A program made the translations under genes and the position numbers. Shown in pieces: positions 47,136 through 59,628 of a DNA stretch of 64,000 nt. Within the stretch, counting starts at the first letter, position 1; each line of letters begins with the position of its first letter. The stretch comes from Torreya grandis (lineage: Eukaryota; Streptophyta; Pinopsida; Cupressales; Taxaceae), in contig JARHVA010006312.1 in assembly GCA_037957365.1 (NCBI GenBank), forward strand, positions 676,501 to 740,500, in the 5' to 3' direction. A model generated the notes under the pieces. The model was not told where the DNA came from. It saw nothing but the letters and a program-made list of their open reading frames with translations, and made no database searches.

Positions 47136-48050
47136 TGCCTTTGAAATGTGTCTAAAGATTATATAACTTTGGTTGAAAATAAAACCAATTTATTTATATT
47201 TTTTGGCTCCCACGAGGCATACCAAAAATTGTTATCACATAATTTTTACATCATGCTTTGATGTGGAATAACTTGTTGTGCAATACCTAATGATATAATA
47301 GGAAAACCTTTAATCCATGGGACTTTGTCAAATTGAGGTTAACCTCCTGAGAAGGCTAGCTTCCTTTCACTAAATCTGATGCAATTGATAAGATACTAGT
47401 TTTATATAAATTTTGCTCTTTTAGTGTTCTTTCTCCTAAACTAAATTTTAACATGGAAAATGGAAAGAATGAAATTTTATGAAACTAAAATGGTGATTGT
47501 GCCAGATGTCTTAATGGGTCTGAATGCTTGATTGATAAAAAAATGGAATAAAAAATTATATTGAAATTGTTTCAGCACAAACTCATATAAATGATAATCT
47601 AGAGGAACTATTTAGTCATTTTCACAAAAGGAAAAAGGGTTCTTTATTTTAATCAAACAATGTTTTTTGAAAGGTAAAAATACCACAATGAATTTATTGT
47701 GACTAAAATAAGAAACAAAACCTCGAAAAATACTCAAACACCTAGCATACACAAAGATTTCTTAGACAAGAAAGGCAAATCTTCAACTTATTTTCATTCC
47801 AAAGGTTACAACTTGTAGAAAATACATTAAAAATACAAAATTTATATCCTCTAATATAAAAACATGATTTGAGCCATGGGTTCAACCTATATTTATACAA
47901 AAATATCTCGTAGATGAGATACAGTTATCAAAACATGAACACCCAGTAAGAGAAACCATGTAGATATGGAATTCCATGAAAAAAGAGGTGAGGTCCTCTA
48001 TTTCTAGTGTATTTCACTTGCAGAATAAGATGGAAGAGCTAGAATTTATC
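47136..48050 (-). repeat. R2 LTR copy 3, truncated, shared by units 2 and 3
   Basis: Starts TGCCTTTGAAATGTG as in copy 2 and runs to about 48050, where the last 50-60 bases of the LTR are missing and the sequence jumps straight into aRNH. This marks a deletion junction. Confidence 0.85.
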
Positions 48051-48628
48051 TTTTATTGCCTAAATATTTAGAGTAGTGAAATATTTTAATAGGTCTCATA
48101 CCCTATGCTTATAATATCTCAATATATTATTCTTATTCATTCTTCTAGATCTTATTTGGTGAATAATCAGTTCACTATCACCAAATATCTATAGGGATTT
48201 TATTCCTCTTTCCTTGGCTAACTAAAGTCCTCAAATCAAGGCTTCATATTTAGCTACATTGTTAGTGTAGCTAAATTGAAGTCTGAAAGAATAAAAATAA
48301 CTCTTCTTTTGATGAGAGACCAAGAAAACACTTACACCAAATCCATTTTTGCTTCTTAACCCATTAAATAATAGTTTCCATGTACAATCTAAATCTTTAG
48401 CTAGTTTTAGAATATTAGGAATAATTGCATCATTCTCATGTATGCAAAATGTCCCCATATTGGTTTATTTTAGATGGTCATAAGAGTCAAACTGTAAAGC
48501 TAATACCCATTCATCTAAGAGGCTATATAAAATATATTCTATGGTGGTTGCATCTTCATGATCAGTTTCCTCTTCTTGATGTTGTAATATATAATTCATA
48601 TCCACAAGGGATGAAGTGTATGATTTAA
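48051..48628 (-). pseudogene. R2 unit 3 additional RNase H (aRNH), truncated
   Basis: CTWKLLFNGLRSKNGFGVSV, YTNNVAKYEALI and IFGDSELIIHQIRSR. Again FNG at the first catalytic position, with Glu and the next Asp kept. The 3' part ends at the deletion junction, so RT, RNase H, integrase and ORFX of this unit are gone. An acidic spacer (HQEEETDHEDATTIEYILYS) precedes it. Confidence 0.82.
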
Positions 48629-48860
48629 TATGATTTTTATCTATTGGCTCAGCTCTTATTCTTACTCTTGTCTCATACCTTGTCCTAAGCAACATGTGAG
48701 AGCAATCTAGAAACAAATATCCTCTCATTTTTGTGGTAAAATCTTATGAAAGACAAACTTCAAAATAAGGGGGAAGATCAATAACTAAGATATATTAAGA
48801 GATTAAAAGGCTGAGATAAACATAGATAGTGACATTTAAATATTTTATTATTCTTAATGT

Positions 48861-49340
48861 TTAAATATCAGTCCCATCCAATTGAACCATTCCCTTATTC
48901 ACAAGCATATATTTTATGCCAAGATCATCAACTATCTTCTTGGGAATAATAGAACTACCAGCCTTTGAATCTACCATGGAATTATGAACTAGGTGCTTTC
49001 CAACTATTAGTAAGAGATAAAAAAGGGGAGGTTTACCACTTTTTCCCATATTAGCTTCAATTCGCAGCTGACATAAATTAATTATAGTATTAGGCCCACT
49101 AGCTGGAGCCTTATCTACTATTTGGAAATTCTTCAAGGCCTCTTATAGTAGATCTCTTTGTGCTAGTATAGATAACGTACCCCACATAGTAACATTCAGA
49201 TTAGTCTTTTTCATTTTGTCAATTATGGTGAAGGGAATAATACCAACCTTTGGTTGTGTCTTTATTGGATCCATGTCCTCTTTCACAATATTTAGAGTAG
49301 GTACTTTTGCTTTGGGCTGGCTAATAAGCACAGAGGGTGG
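48861..49340 (-). pseudogene. R2 unit 3 protease and gag-protease linker
   Basis: KVPTLNIVKEDMDPIKTQPK and MKKTNLNVTMWGTLSILAQR (49143-49331), then MGKSGKPPLFYLLLIVGKHL, HNSMVDSKAGSSIIPKKIV and GIKYMLVNKGMVQLDG (48861-49050). The active site reads DSK rather than DSG. The best-preserved protease of the array. Confidence 0.83.
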
Positions 49341-49439
49341 CCTTTGTACTATGTTACTCTTTATAGGCTCTGGTATAACTTTGGAAGTTGAATCTTGATC
49401 TATCTTAGGGGGATAATCACTCTCAATTACTCTTTTCTT

Positions 49440-50750
49440 TGATTGTTTATTTACTACTACTAGACCTCCACCATTTAAAAATTCCTCTTATTGATTTAAT
49501 CCAAAAAAGTCTTCTTCTTCCCAGTTTAGAAGAGTAGCTTCTCCTTGAGCAGGTTCTTATGTGTCTTCTTGTTGGGAATTATATTCTTCTTGTTGTCCCC
49601 TTGTAATTTTCATGCGTTAAACCATCAAATCTTGATTGATAATGCCATTGGGATAAGTATTTTGATTGTGTAGATGTGAATAAGGATAACACCACTCATA
49701 GTCTTAAACCAAGTTTTTCTAAATAGGTACTATAGCTTTGGAAGTACTCAATGTAGGTAAGGCATGAATATTTGGGGGCTTTAGTTTCACATTTTGACCT
49801 TACAGTTATTGATTACCTTAGTATTATTTCCTATCTCCCTGATATGACTACTTATTGGGATGGTATGTTGGGTTATCCTACTAATAAGACTTATAATTTT
49901 GAGATTGTTGCCTATTCATTACTTATAACTCATTGCTAAAGTTCTTAAGTAGTGATTTGACCTCATGTAGTTCATCCATAAGAGAAGGGTTCACAGTTGG
50001 TGTCTTGATTGTAGTGGGAATTGGGGATAGTGTAGATAGTGTAGGAGTTATTTCTAGAAATAGAGGCATTGGTGGTCTTGGTGTAATTTTTCTAGCTTAG
50101 ATTATATAATTCTCCACCCTTATGGTAATTTCATAAGCATCAAGGAGTGTGGTACCATCCATAGATTGAATCATGATAGCTATATCACTATTTATGGATC
50201 TCAAGTAATATAGGAATACATTATTTGTAGTTGTCTTGAATAGTGCTTGAATTCTATTCCATGTCTTCTAACAATGGAAATTAAAATTAGTCATGATCAC
50301 ATGAGGAACCTATTCAATGGCAGTCAATTGTTCAACCAATGAAAGGTGTTCACTCTTACCTTCAAATTGGGCACATAGTGCAATTCGTAAATCATCCCAA
50401 ACTTGAATGGATTTGATTTCAAGACCTCCATACCACTGTAAAGTTTTACCCTTGAAGGAGGAGACTAAGAGTCTAATTACAACATTCTCTTGTACAATGT
50501 TGTGGACAATGCATAGATTGACAACATCTTATATGTGCTTTATAGGAGTAGTGGAAGTTCACCTAGTGAAATATGTAAGGCTTTTTAAGGTTGAGGTTGG
50601 TATATCATCATATTGGGCCAACTAGAGAGGGATGGCCCCATTGAAGTCTATGGAATTTTTGGCCATTGTAGGAGGAATAAAATTGATGGGAGTAGGATTA
50701 CTTATAGGGGATGCAAATAAACTTTCCATATATACTTTATAATGAGGTAT
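49440..50750 (-). pseudogene. R2 unit 3 gag remnant
   Basis: Aligns with the gag regions of units 1 and 2 along its length, starting about 120 bases after the PBS. The capsid part lies near 50400-50720 and the glutamine-rich linker near 49560-49700. Many stops. Identified chiefly by position and alignment. Confidence 0.76.
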
Positions 50751-50870
50751 AGTTGATTTTTAACTCCTAAAAAGTGGAAATGAATATTCTAAAAAATTAG
50801 CATTCTTACCTTTTGTAGTTGGTCTCATTTGTCAGCTTGGCATGTGTAACCCTTGAAATCCTAAAACCAT

Positions 50871-50888
50871 AAACTAGTGGAGTCACTA
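50871..50888 (-). other. R2 unit 3 primer binding site
   Basis: Minus strand TAGTGACTCCACTAGTTT, identical to unit 1 over these 18 bases. Confidence 0.75.
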
Positions 50889-50890
50889 GG

Positions 50891-51851
50891 TGCCTTTGAA
50901 ATGCACCAAAATATTTTGCAACTTTTGACAAGAATATAACCAATTTGTTTAGAATTTTAAGGTCCCATCGGGCATGCCAAAAACTATTATCACATAAGTT
51001 TTACACTCGTGCTTTGATGTGAAATAGCTCAATGTGCAAAACCTAATGATACAATGGGAAAACCTCTAAGTTGTTATACTTTGTAAAATTGAGGTTAACC
51101 TCCAAAGAAGGCCAGATTCCTTTCACTAAATTTGATACAACTGATAAGATAATAGTTCTATAGAAATTTCACTCTTTTAGTGTTCTTTCTCCTAAACTAA
51201 ATTTTGATGGGAAAAATCAAAATAATGAAACTTTAAGAAACTAAAATATTAATTTTGCCAAATATCTTACTAGGTCTTACTACTTGCTTGGTAAACACAA
51301 TAGAACAAAAATTTATATTAAAATTGGTTAAGCACAAACTCATACGAATGAGAAATCAGATGTAATATCTAGTCATTTTCATAAAAGGGAAAAGGGTTCT
51401 TTACTTTAATCAAAAAATATTTTCATAAGGGTAAAAATACCACAAATGAATTTATTGTGACTAAAATAAGAAACAAAACCTCCACAAATACTCAAATAAC
51501 TGTCATACATAGATATCTATCAGATAAGAAAGGTAAATCTTCATTTTATTTTCATTCCAAAGGCTACAACTTGTAGAAAATACATTCAAAATGTAGAAGT
51601 TATATCCTCTAATATCAAAAAAATGATTTGGGCCATGGGGTATTCCTATATTTATACAAAAATATCTCATAGATGAGATGTAGTTGTCAAGGCTTGAACA
51701 CCTATTAAGAGAAACCATGCAGATCTAGAATTCCATGTAAAAAGAGGAGAGGTCTACTATTTCTAGCATCTTTCACTTGTATAATAGCATGCAAGATCTA
51801 TCATTGGTATTTTACTTGATGGCATGAATATAATTGGAAGACCCTCATGCA
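50891..51851 (-). repeat. R2 LTR copy 4, complete
   Basis: 961 bases. On the plus strand it starts TGCCTTTGAAATG and ends CCTCATGCA, so on the minus strand it runs TGCATGAGG...GGCA with proper TG...CA ends. PBS on the left, PPT (51852-51870) on the right. It is clearly diverged from copy 2, so the array is old. Confidence 0.88.
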
Positions 51852-52229
51852 ATGCCCCTTCTTATTTGAGTAGCTTAAAATATCTCTTCATGCAAAAATC
51901 GTGGCACCCAAGATGGAACTTGACTTTCAAAAGATAACTAAAGTTACCTTTGCAGAACTCTAATTTTCAAAACAAAAGTGAGACTTTTTCAACTTTTAAT
52001 TTGATCACTTTTTCAAAATAGGACTTGTAATTTTTAATTCATGCTTTTACACTTTTAGCAATTGTAACTTGTTGAAATAGAAAGTGTAATTTACAAATGA
52101 TTTTTATAACTTTCACATTATCAAAAATATAAATTGTAAAATACAATTTTCTCTCTCTCAAAAATAATTATAAAAAAAGTGTGTTTCCTTCATAATGACT
52201 ACTTACAATGTTATGAAAATATTTCAATA

Positions 52230-53558
52230 GAAAGATTAATCAATATCCACAATTTCTTCAACCTTCTTGTCTTTCTTGACCTACAGTTTTTTAAAATATG
52301 TAGCAAAGGCCTTTAAAAATTCTTGTATTTACTATTCATCTAGTATGTAGGAGTAAATGTGAGAAGTTAAACAATATTTTTGAATATCAAACAATTCTAT
52401 TTTGAAAGTCTTGATCCCCTGTATTTTCATCCTTATTTTATCTAGTGTATTTTCATACCTAATAAATCTATGGATAGAACTTAGGGTGAAGATTGTATCC
52501 TTTGTAGATTCTTTCTCGACTACCTATTTGAACTTATTCTAAACCTCCTCTACCTGTAATAGATTCTCTACATCATCTATTGGTTTACATGACATCATAT
52601 TCATCATTCCTTACATGTTTTATAACATGTCAATAGATTTTATCATGTGCCTCTTTGGCTTGATGAGCATATTATGTAAGTATCCTTATTTTAAATTGAG
52701 CTACTTCTATGTAATTACTTGTGCTCACCATCATTCTTTAGTATCTTCTCATCAATGAGGATATCCACATCAATTGAACCTACAACTATCAATTTTTGAT
52801 AATATAAACTCAAAGTTTTAATCTCTCCTTCATATTTATTAACTTATTCTTTTAGTATATTCTTCCTCTCTTTGATTTTTTCATCTTAGTCCATTATTTT
52901 AGAAATAACATTATTTCCCTTATAAATGAGTTCCTCTAACCACTCTTTCATATCCCTTCCCATATGAGCCATCTCTCAAACCGAATCAATTAAAGCTTGA
53001 TCAAGAATCTGACTGATTGGCTACATAGACTATGGTTATTTTGATGAATCACTAGGATTTATGAATTGGTTTAATACTAATATAATCTGATCCACTTTTC
53101 TCTTTAATTCATAATTGGTGGCCTTATCATGATCAATCCTTTTGAAAAGGGAGTTGATTCTAGATTATACATCATGTTTTAACCCTTATCTTCTTAACCA
53201 TCCAAGGTGGATCTTAGAAATATGATAATCCCCCACCACAATATTTTACTTTGATTTATCTGGTGGGGTACTAAAATTTCAAGATACATCTCCCTTGTGT
53301 CATCGTTGAATATCCTGGAGAAGGTCTTGGGAGTCAGTTTGGACTTCTTCTTAATCTCTTATAGACCAAAGCCCAATGTGTTGGGATCAATCATTTGTTT
53401 CTTCCTATTCCCCACTAATTGGGATAGCCAATTGGGGGTGACATCCATTTTCTTGGATGTTGTCACCAAATAATTAATAGTTAATATTATTGCACTAGTC
53501 AATATTGTGACCATTGTAGAATCCTAGGAGAATGATTTTATTGATTATTCAAGAGGTG
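52230..53558 (-). pseudogene. ORFX, partial, beyond LTR copy 4
   Basis: The C-terminal third only: MIDPNTLGFGL, EIKKKSKLTPKTFSRIFNDD (53290-53400), then the charged helical region down to about 52230. It aligns with 14780-16090. The upstream part is missing because R4 starts at 53559. It shows that the array once extended further right. Confidence 0.75.
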
Positions 53559-55597
53559 TGATGTAAGGGCATCCTCTAAGAACCCCAAAGTTATTTCATT
53601 TTTGTATTAATATGGTCTATTATGTGTCTAATAGGTTCTAGAGGTCCTAAGTTATCCTAAGGTGGAGTCTATGTAGTTTTAAGGTGAAAAAAATTTGAAT
53701 TTTGGCTTTTCCCACCAAAAACCTTTTTTGAAGAATTTGAATATGGTTAGGCCTTTTTAAGGAATTTTATGCATTTGAGAAGGTGGAAAGATGTAAAAAA
53801 CATGTCTATAGGTTTTTAACACTATATTAGGTCTACTTTACGTTCATTAGTCTATATCTATGTTCTATATTTGTCATATTGTGTAAAATCAAGACATTAG
53901 TCAAATTTTAGCAAGAAAGATCTACAAGGGAAAATGCCCAAGAAGTAGTTATGGAAGTTACCTTGAGATAAAGATTCTCACCTTTGGTTTTGTAATCATT
54001 ATTGAATTTTATTTGATATGGATGAATGAATTATTGACAAGTTTCATATGAAGGGGAGTTTGGATGTTTGTAACCCCTATTGAATGAATGAATACAAACC
54101 TATGTTTTGAGGTAATTACTTATGTTGCTAGTTGCATATGTCTATTGATAAAAAATTGAGATTGGAATATTTTTCCAAGTGTGTTTAAATTTTAAATAAT
54201 GTATGTTTTAAGAGATAAATAATATAGAGAACCCATGTTTTGTAGATCTCTTATACAAACCCCTATATATGAGTTGTCTAGTTTTGTGGTAGATTGTGTT
54301 TTAAAAATTTTGATAATGAAATGAACTTGATAATGGTTATGAATGTTTATTTAAAGGTTATTTAATGTGTTTTTGAGGCTATGTTTACAAGTAATAACAA
54401 TAAATACATCTAGTGCTCAGACATATTATACATAGACCCCTATTTTGTGTGAGTTTCCTTATTTGTAGACTATGCTTATCAAGATGGTAGATCATTAAAG
54501 TTATTAGGTTGTGTTTCATGTTTCAAAAGGTGGATTGAGTGTGGATTTATTTTATAAGATCCATATATAATAAAAAAACCATCTTATTCATAGATATTCA
54601 AAAGACTAATCCATGTTTCTTGTAGCAATCATACTTTGATTGGACAATGAGTGTGTTCTTTAAGAAGTGATCTTTAAATCACTGATCAAGTGCTTGATGA
54701 TAAAAGATAAGATCCTTTAATTTATTTAAGGTTTTTTTATTCTTTTTCTTGCTTGGTATGTTTTTTTATTTCATCTATACAGAATATAGACTTGTAGATA
54801 GTCATTTGTTTAGCACAGTCATGTGTGTCTTGAGTTGGAATTCAAAGAAATTGGATTGAAAAGCATGTTTCTAATGGTTTTCAAAATTTATCAATGTTGA
54901 GATATACCTTAATAAAATCTTAATATCATTTTATACCTTACTTGGAGGGTGAAAGATAAATTTGAGTGCTCTTAGTTGAGACAGAGCCATTGAAGCCCTA
55001 AACTAGGCTTTATACCATATCCCCTATTCTAACCTTTAAAAACTATCAAAAGTTTGTAGACTAATCATATTTGAGGTGACTAGATTAAATATCAAGTTTC
55101 CATTATGTTGTATAATCATTTATATGGATTTAAGTTGATTGAGGGTGCAACTAGGGTAAATAGGCCTAATAGGCCTAAATAGTGGTATAAAAGAGGATAA
55201 AAGTTTGATCAAGAAATAGACTTGGGTCTTGTAAACTTGTGATTAAATATAATATCATAAAGGTTATCTACAACAGGTCTTAATTTTAAAATTTTAGAAT
55301 GTATAGAGCCGTATAAAGCCAATAATCCCAAAAATAGGGATACACGAACTATGAATAGTATAGATAGAGTTGTGAAAAGGGATGAGTGAAACATAGAGAA
55401 TGTTGACAGAGTTGATGAGTGGAAAAATAGGGTAATGAAACCCCTATTCAACAAGATAGATCAAAATCATTGACAAACATAAGATAACTAGGTAAATATC
55501 AATTAACATTACCTGAAGAGTTAGCTTAAGAACTATTGTCAAAGGAAGTGGATTTAGAAACAAGGTCAACTAAGAGTTTGGTGTATGCTCTACATCA
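53559..55597 (+). repeat. R4 5' LTR
   Basis: About 2,039 bases, TG start, CA end four bases before the PBS. It matches 57801-59628 over its first 1.85 kb at roughly 85% by eye. Confidence 0.82.
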
Positions 55598-55600
55598 TTT

Positions 55601-55613
55601 TGGTATCAAATCA
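55601..55613 (+). other. R4 primer binding site, initiator-Met type
   Basis: TGGTATCAAATCA, two changes from TGGTATCAGAGC-type sites complementary to initiator tRNA-Met, which chromoviruses use. Confidence 0.7.
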
Positions 55614-55619
55614 TAAAAA

Positions 55620-56110
55620 TTCTTAGTAGATTGTGAACAAGATTAACACCATGTGTTTTGAAGTGAATTTCAAGATAGGGAACAAAGAGTAGTGTTCCAA
55701 GAGAGAGTTAGCAAAGATGAAGACTTGGTTAATAATATGGTAGACCAAGTGACACAATTATTTACCCCATTGGTCATGAAGATAGAGTCTATTCAGGATG
55801 CTCTCAGGGAGAGAGTAAAAATATCAGTAATAGAGAGAGAAGAAGGAGATGGTTCTCATCAAGGTCAAGTAGTACATTTGTATCCTAGAACAAATAAGAG
55901 AGGAAATGAAGAAGTGGTCCAAGAGAGACCATAAATGCATGCATGGTAGATCAGATCATTTTTAGAAGGTAGACCATGAAGGGATGAAGGTATTATGATA
56001 AATGGACCAAGATAAAGGTTTGAAGGATAATGTTGTCATTGGCACAGATAAGGACATAGGGTATCAAGGTGTCCATTAAATATTGGTAGAATTATGCAAT
56101 AATAAATTAC
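55620..56110 (+). pseudogene. R4 gag remnant with zinc knuckle
   Basis: 55692-55934 reads MFQERVSKDEDLVNNMVDQV and MKIESIQDALRERVK, probably a helical N-terminus. At about 56030-56075 CCHWHR, a stop, then GHRVSRCP is a zinc knuckle whose second Cys codon has become Trp. The distance between the two is too short for a normal capsid domain, so the middle of gag may be deleted. Confidence 0.68.
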
Positions 56111-56117
56111 AAGAGAA

Positions 56118-56620
56118 GTGAAAGAAGAAATAAGACAAGAAATAAATGATTCTTTACTCATGAGGAAAATATTATTGCAACAAAGAAAGCAAGTCAAAGT
56201 ACCAACCCAAAGAAGAAGCTTATTTAAAATTAGGTATAAAGCAAAAGGTAAGGTTTATAATTTAGTGATTATTGGAGGAAGCACTAATAATATTGTGTCT
56301 TTATAGATGGTGCAAAAGTTGGGATTGAAGAAGATGCCACATCTACAACCATATAAGGTTGGATGGGTTTATAAGGGACATCAAATCCTTGTAAGTGAGT
56401 AGAGTTGGGTTGAATTTCATATAGGAGGATATAGAGATAAAGTATTATGTGATATTATGCCCATAGATGTTTCTCATTTACTATTAGGGAGACCATGGCA
56501 GTTTGATAAGTAGGTTATTCATGATGGAAAAGCTAATACATATACCATTAAGAAAAATGGATAGATAAGCATTCTTGTCCCATTTAAGAGTGAATAAGAA
56601 AGAAGATATGAGAGGATAAT
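56118..56620 (+). pseudogene. R4 aspartic protease remnant
   Basis: FKIRYKAKGKVYNLVIIGGS, TNNIVSL (active site expected DGGST, here IGGST), then VQKLGLKKMPHLQPYKVGWV, ISHLLLGRPWQF-like text (VSHLLLGRPWQFDK at about 56470-56510) and HDGKANTYTIKKNG. This whole run is characteristic of chromovirus proteases. Two stops at former Glu or Gln positions. Confidence 0.82.
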
Positions 56621-57800
56621 GATGATGGAAACAAAGAAGTATTAGAGAAAATCCATGTAAAGTTTGGGTTTCATCAAGGCACGAAAGAGAGAAGCAAAGG
56701 CAAGTTATCTTCAGATGGTGAGAATGAAGAATTGTGGGTCCACAAAGATGGACATGAGAGAGGATGAAATATAATTCAAGGTGATAGTAGGTAGTTTTCA
56801 AAAATAAAAAGACATAACACCTATGAGAGTGTGCATGAAATAAGAAAATTAAAACAAGTAAGGTAACAAAGCTTATGATAAAGATGATATCAAGTAATAT
56901 ACATTTCAGCTGAGATGGATGAGTAGTGGTTTGGGAATGACATCAAGAAAGTGAAAAATATGGACAATGAAGTATCCAAGAAAGAAGTACAAGGGAGAGC
57001 AATGAAGGCTACAAATTTTGATGATAATAATATGTTTTATGATAAAAGTATAGGTAAGGAGCAAGCATCCATTAATAAAAGTTTGGAACAAGTCAAGGAA
57101 AAAGGACAAGAAATAGATGAATATACAACCTAAGGTGATTATTTTAGCCAAAGGAGGAATGGTAGATAAATTCAAAATCTTGAAGGAGATCTTAAACAAG
57201 AAAAGAATGTCAAAGAGTTGGTCAATATGTAATAGGCCCATGAAAAATAGTCAAGTGAGTTCTAAGGTAAACAAGTAAGAGTAAAAAATCAAGGAGATGG
57301 GATAGTGAAAATTAGCTTACAGCCCTTGCATATGCAAGATATTAAGAGAAATCATAATGGTGATGAATAACAACAAATCAAAAGTTTCCACAAGCATGAG
57401 GTATGCAAGGACCAAGAACATATTGTACATGAAATGTAATGGGTAGCACAAGAAGTATTGATGAAAGTAGAAGAATTTGTATTTTAAGCAAGAGTTTCTC
57501 ATGGAAAGAAGGAGAAGGTGGATCAATTTTTAGAGGAGAAAGAGTGGTATACATCTACAATGCATTAAGAAGATAATAGTAGCTATGTTTTTCTTAACAA
57601 TTTGGTTTCATGTGTAGGTATACTATTCAAGAAGTTGAAACAAAGAAAGCCTAAATATGAGGCCCAAGAACATGTTCACCTTTATGATAATAAAGAATAA
57701 GTAGATACCTTATATAAGGAGCTTCATTGATGTCAAATAAGATCATACATCAAGTGCATTAACAAACACCTGTGGCAAATATTTTTCTAACTTGGTAGTA
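56621..57800 (+). pseudogene. R4 interior downstream of protease, coding-like, unassigned
   Basis: Purine-rich on the plus strand with charged stretches such as MKNMDNEVSKKEVQGRAMKA (56951) and SINKSLEQVKEKGQEIDEYT, and later HGKKEKVDQFLEEKEWYTST (about 57495-57560). It could be protease-RT linker sequence followed by a deletion to the 3' end. No RT or integrase motif was seen in any frame. Frames on the opposite strand (for example 56906-57241) are shadows. Confidence 0.5.
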
Positions 57801-59628
57801 TGATGTAGGGGAATCCTATAAGGACCCCAACGTTATTTAATTTTTGTCTTAATATGGTATATTAGGTGTCTAATAGGATTTAGATAACCTAATTTGTCCT
57901 AAGGTAGAGTCTATGTAGCCTTAAGGTGTAATAAATTTGAATTTTAGCTTTTCCCACCCAAAACCTCTTTTGAAGAATTTTAATATGATTAGGCATTTTT
58001 AATGAATTTTATGTATTTAATAAGGTGTAAAGATGTAACAAACATGTCTAGGGGTTTTTGACACTATAATAGGTCCACTTGATGTTCATTATTCTATTTT
58101 TATGTTATATATGTCATATTGTGTAAAATCAAGACATCATGCAAATTTTAGCAATAAATTTCTATGAGGGAAAAGGCCCAAGAAGTAGTTATGGGAGTTA
58201 CCTTGAGATAAATCTTGTCAAATTTGGTTTTTTAATCATTATTGAATTGTATTTGAGATAGATTAATGAAGGATTGACAGGTTTTCTATGAAGGGGAGTT
58301 TGGATGTTTGTAACCCCTGTTGAATGAATGAATACATACCTCTATTTTGAGGTCAGTGCTTATGTTGTTGACTTTATATGTCTATTGATAAAAGAGTGAG
58401 ATTGGAATAGTTTATAAGTGTGTTTAAAGTTTAAATCATTTATGTTTTAATATATAAAGAATAGAGAGAATCCTTGTTTTGTAGATCCCTTATACAAACC
58501 CTTGTCTATGAGTTGTATGGTTTTGTGGTAGATTATGTTTTCAAAATTTTGATATTGAAATGAACTTGATAATGGTAAAGAATGTTTATTTAAAGGTCAT
58601 TTAATTTGTTTTTGAGTTTATTTTTACAATGAATAAAAATAAAGACATATGGTGCTCATACATATTATACATAGACCCCTATTTTGTGCGAGTTTCCTCA
58701 TTTGCAAACTATGCTTATCAACATGGTAAATCATTAAATTTGGAAAGTTATTTTTTGCATTTCAAAAGTTGGATTGAGTGTGTATTTGGTTTTAAGATCC
58801 ATATATAATAAATAAACCATATTATTCACGGAGATTCAAAATGATAATCCCTATTTCCTATAGTAGTCATACTTTGATTAGACAATGAGTGTGTTCTTTG
58901 CAAATAAGTGATCTTTAAATCATTGATAAAGGGATTGAGGATATGAGATAATATCCTTAAATGTATTTAATTTAATTTTATTCTTTGTATTGCTTGGTAT
59001 GTTTTTTTATTTCATCTATACAAAATATAGACTTGTAGACAGTCATTTGTTTAGCATATTCAAGTGTGTATTGAGTTGGAATTCAAAAAAAATGATTGAA
59101 ATCATGTATCTGATGGTTTGGGGAGTTACTCAAGATACAAATGTTATTAAACTTTCAATATATTTTGACACTTTACTTGGAGGGTGAAAGATCAATTTGA
59201 GTGCTCTTGGCTGAGACATAGCCATTAAAGCCCTAAACTAACCATGTCCCCTATTCTAACCATATAAAAGTATAAATTTTTTGTAGAATAATCATATTTT
59301 AGGTGATTAGATTTAATATCAAGTTTCCATTGTGTTATAGAATCATTTGTATGGATTTAAGTTGATTGAGGGTGTTAATAGGGTAAACAGGACCAATAGG
59401 CCTAAACAGTGGTATAAAAGAGGATAAAATAATGATGAAAAATATATTTGGGTCTTGTAAACTTGTGAGTAGATATAATAAAATAAATGTTATCTACATC
59501 AAGTGTCATTTTTCAAATTTGAGAAGGTATAGAACCATACAAAGCTAATAAGCCCAAAAATAGGACCACAAGAACTATGAATAATATAAACAAAGTTGTG
59601 AAAATGGATGAGTGAGACTTGGAGAATG
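57801..59628 (+). repeat. R4 3' LTR, truncated
   Basis: Starts TGATGTAGGGG and matches the 5' LTR to about its base 1,850. The remaining 190 bases or so are replaced by unrelated sequence beginning TGTTGGGGCCAACA at 59628/59629. Confidence 0.82.

Larger units (their letters stand above)
13559..53558 (-). mobile_element. R2: tandem array of Tat-like Ty3/gypsy elements sharing LTRs
   Basis: Four LTR copies (13559-14374, 34081-35038, 47136-48050, 50891-51851) alternate with internal regions, all on the minus strand. Internal 1 (14375-34080 minus the R3 insertion) and internal 2 (35039-47135) are each about 12.1 kb and collinear. Internal 3 (48051-50890) keeps only gag, protease and part of the aRNH. 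A fourth internal fragment (51852-53558) keeps the C-terminal part of ORFX and is cut by R4. Each LTR junction has PBS on one side and PPT on the other, so single LTRs serve two neighbours, as produced by unequal recombination between LTRs. A complete element would be about 14 kb. Confidence 0.88.
53559..59628 (+). mobile_element. R4: degraded, internally deleted chromovirus-like Ty3/gypsy element
   Basis: LTRs at 53559-55597 and 57801-59628 both start TGATGTA and align along their length. A PBS resembling the initiator-Met site follows the first. The 2.2-kb interior has a gag zinc knuckle and a protease but no RT, RNase H or integrase, so it is a deletion derivative or a non-autonomous member. 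It is inserted in, or fused to, the R2 ORFX at 53558. The 3' LTR is cut at 59628. Confidence 0.85.

Noticed and set aside
56906..57241. 111-codon minus-strand hydrophobic frame
   Set aside because: Shadow of the purine-rich plus-strand interior of R4.
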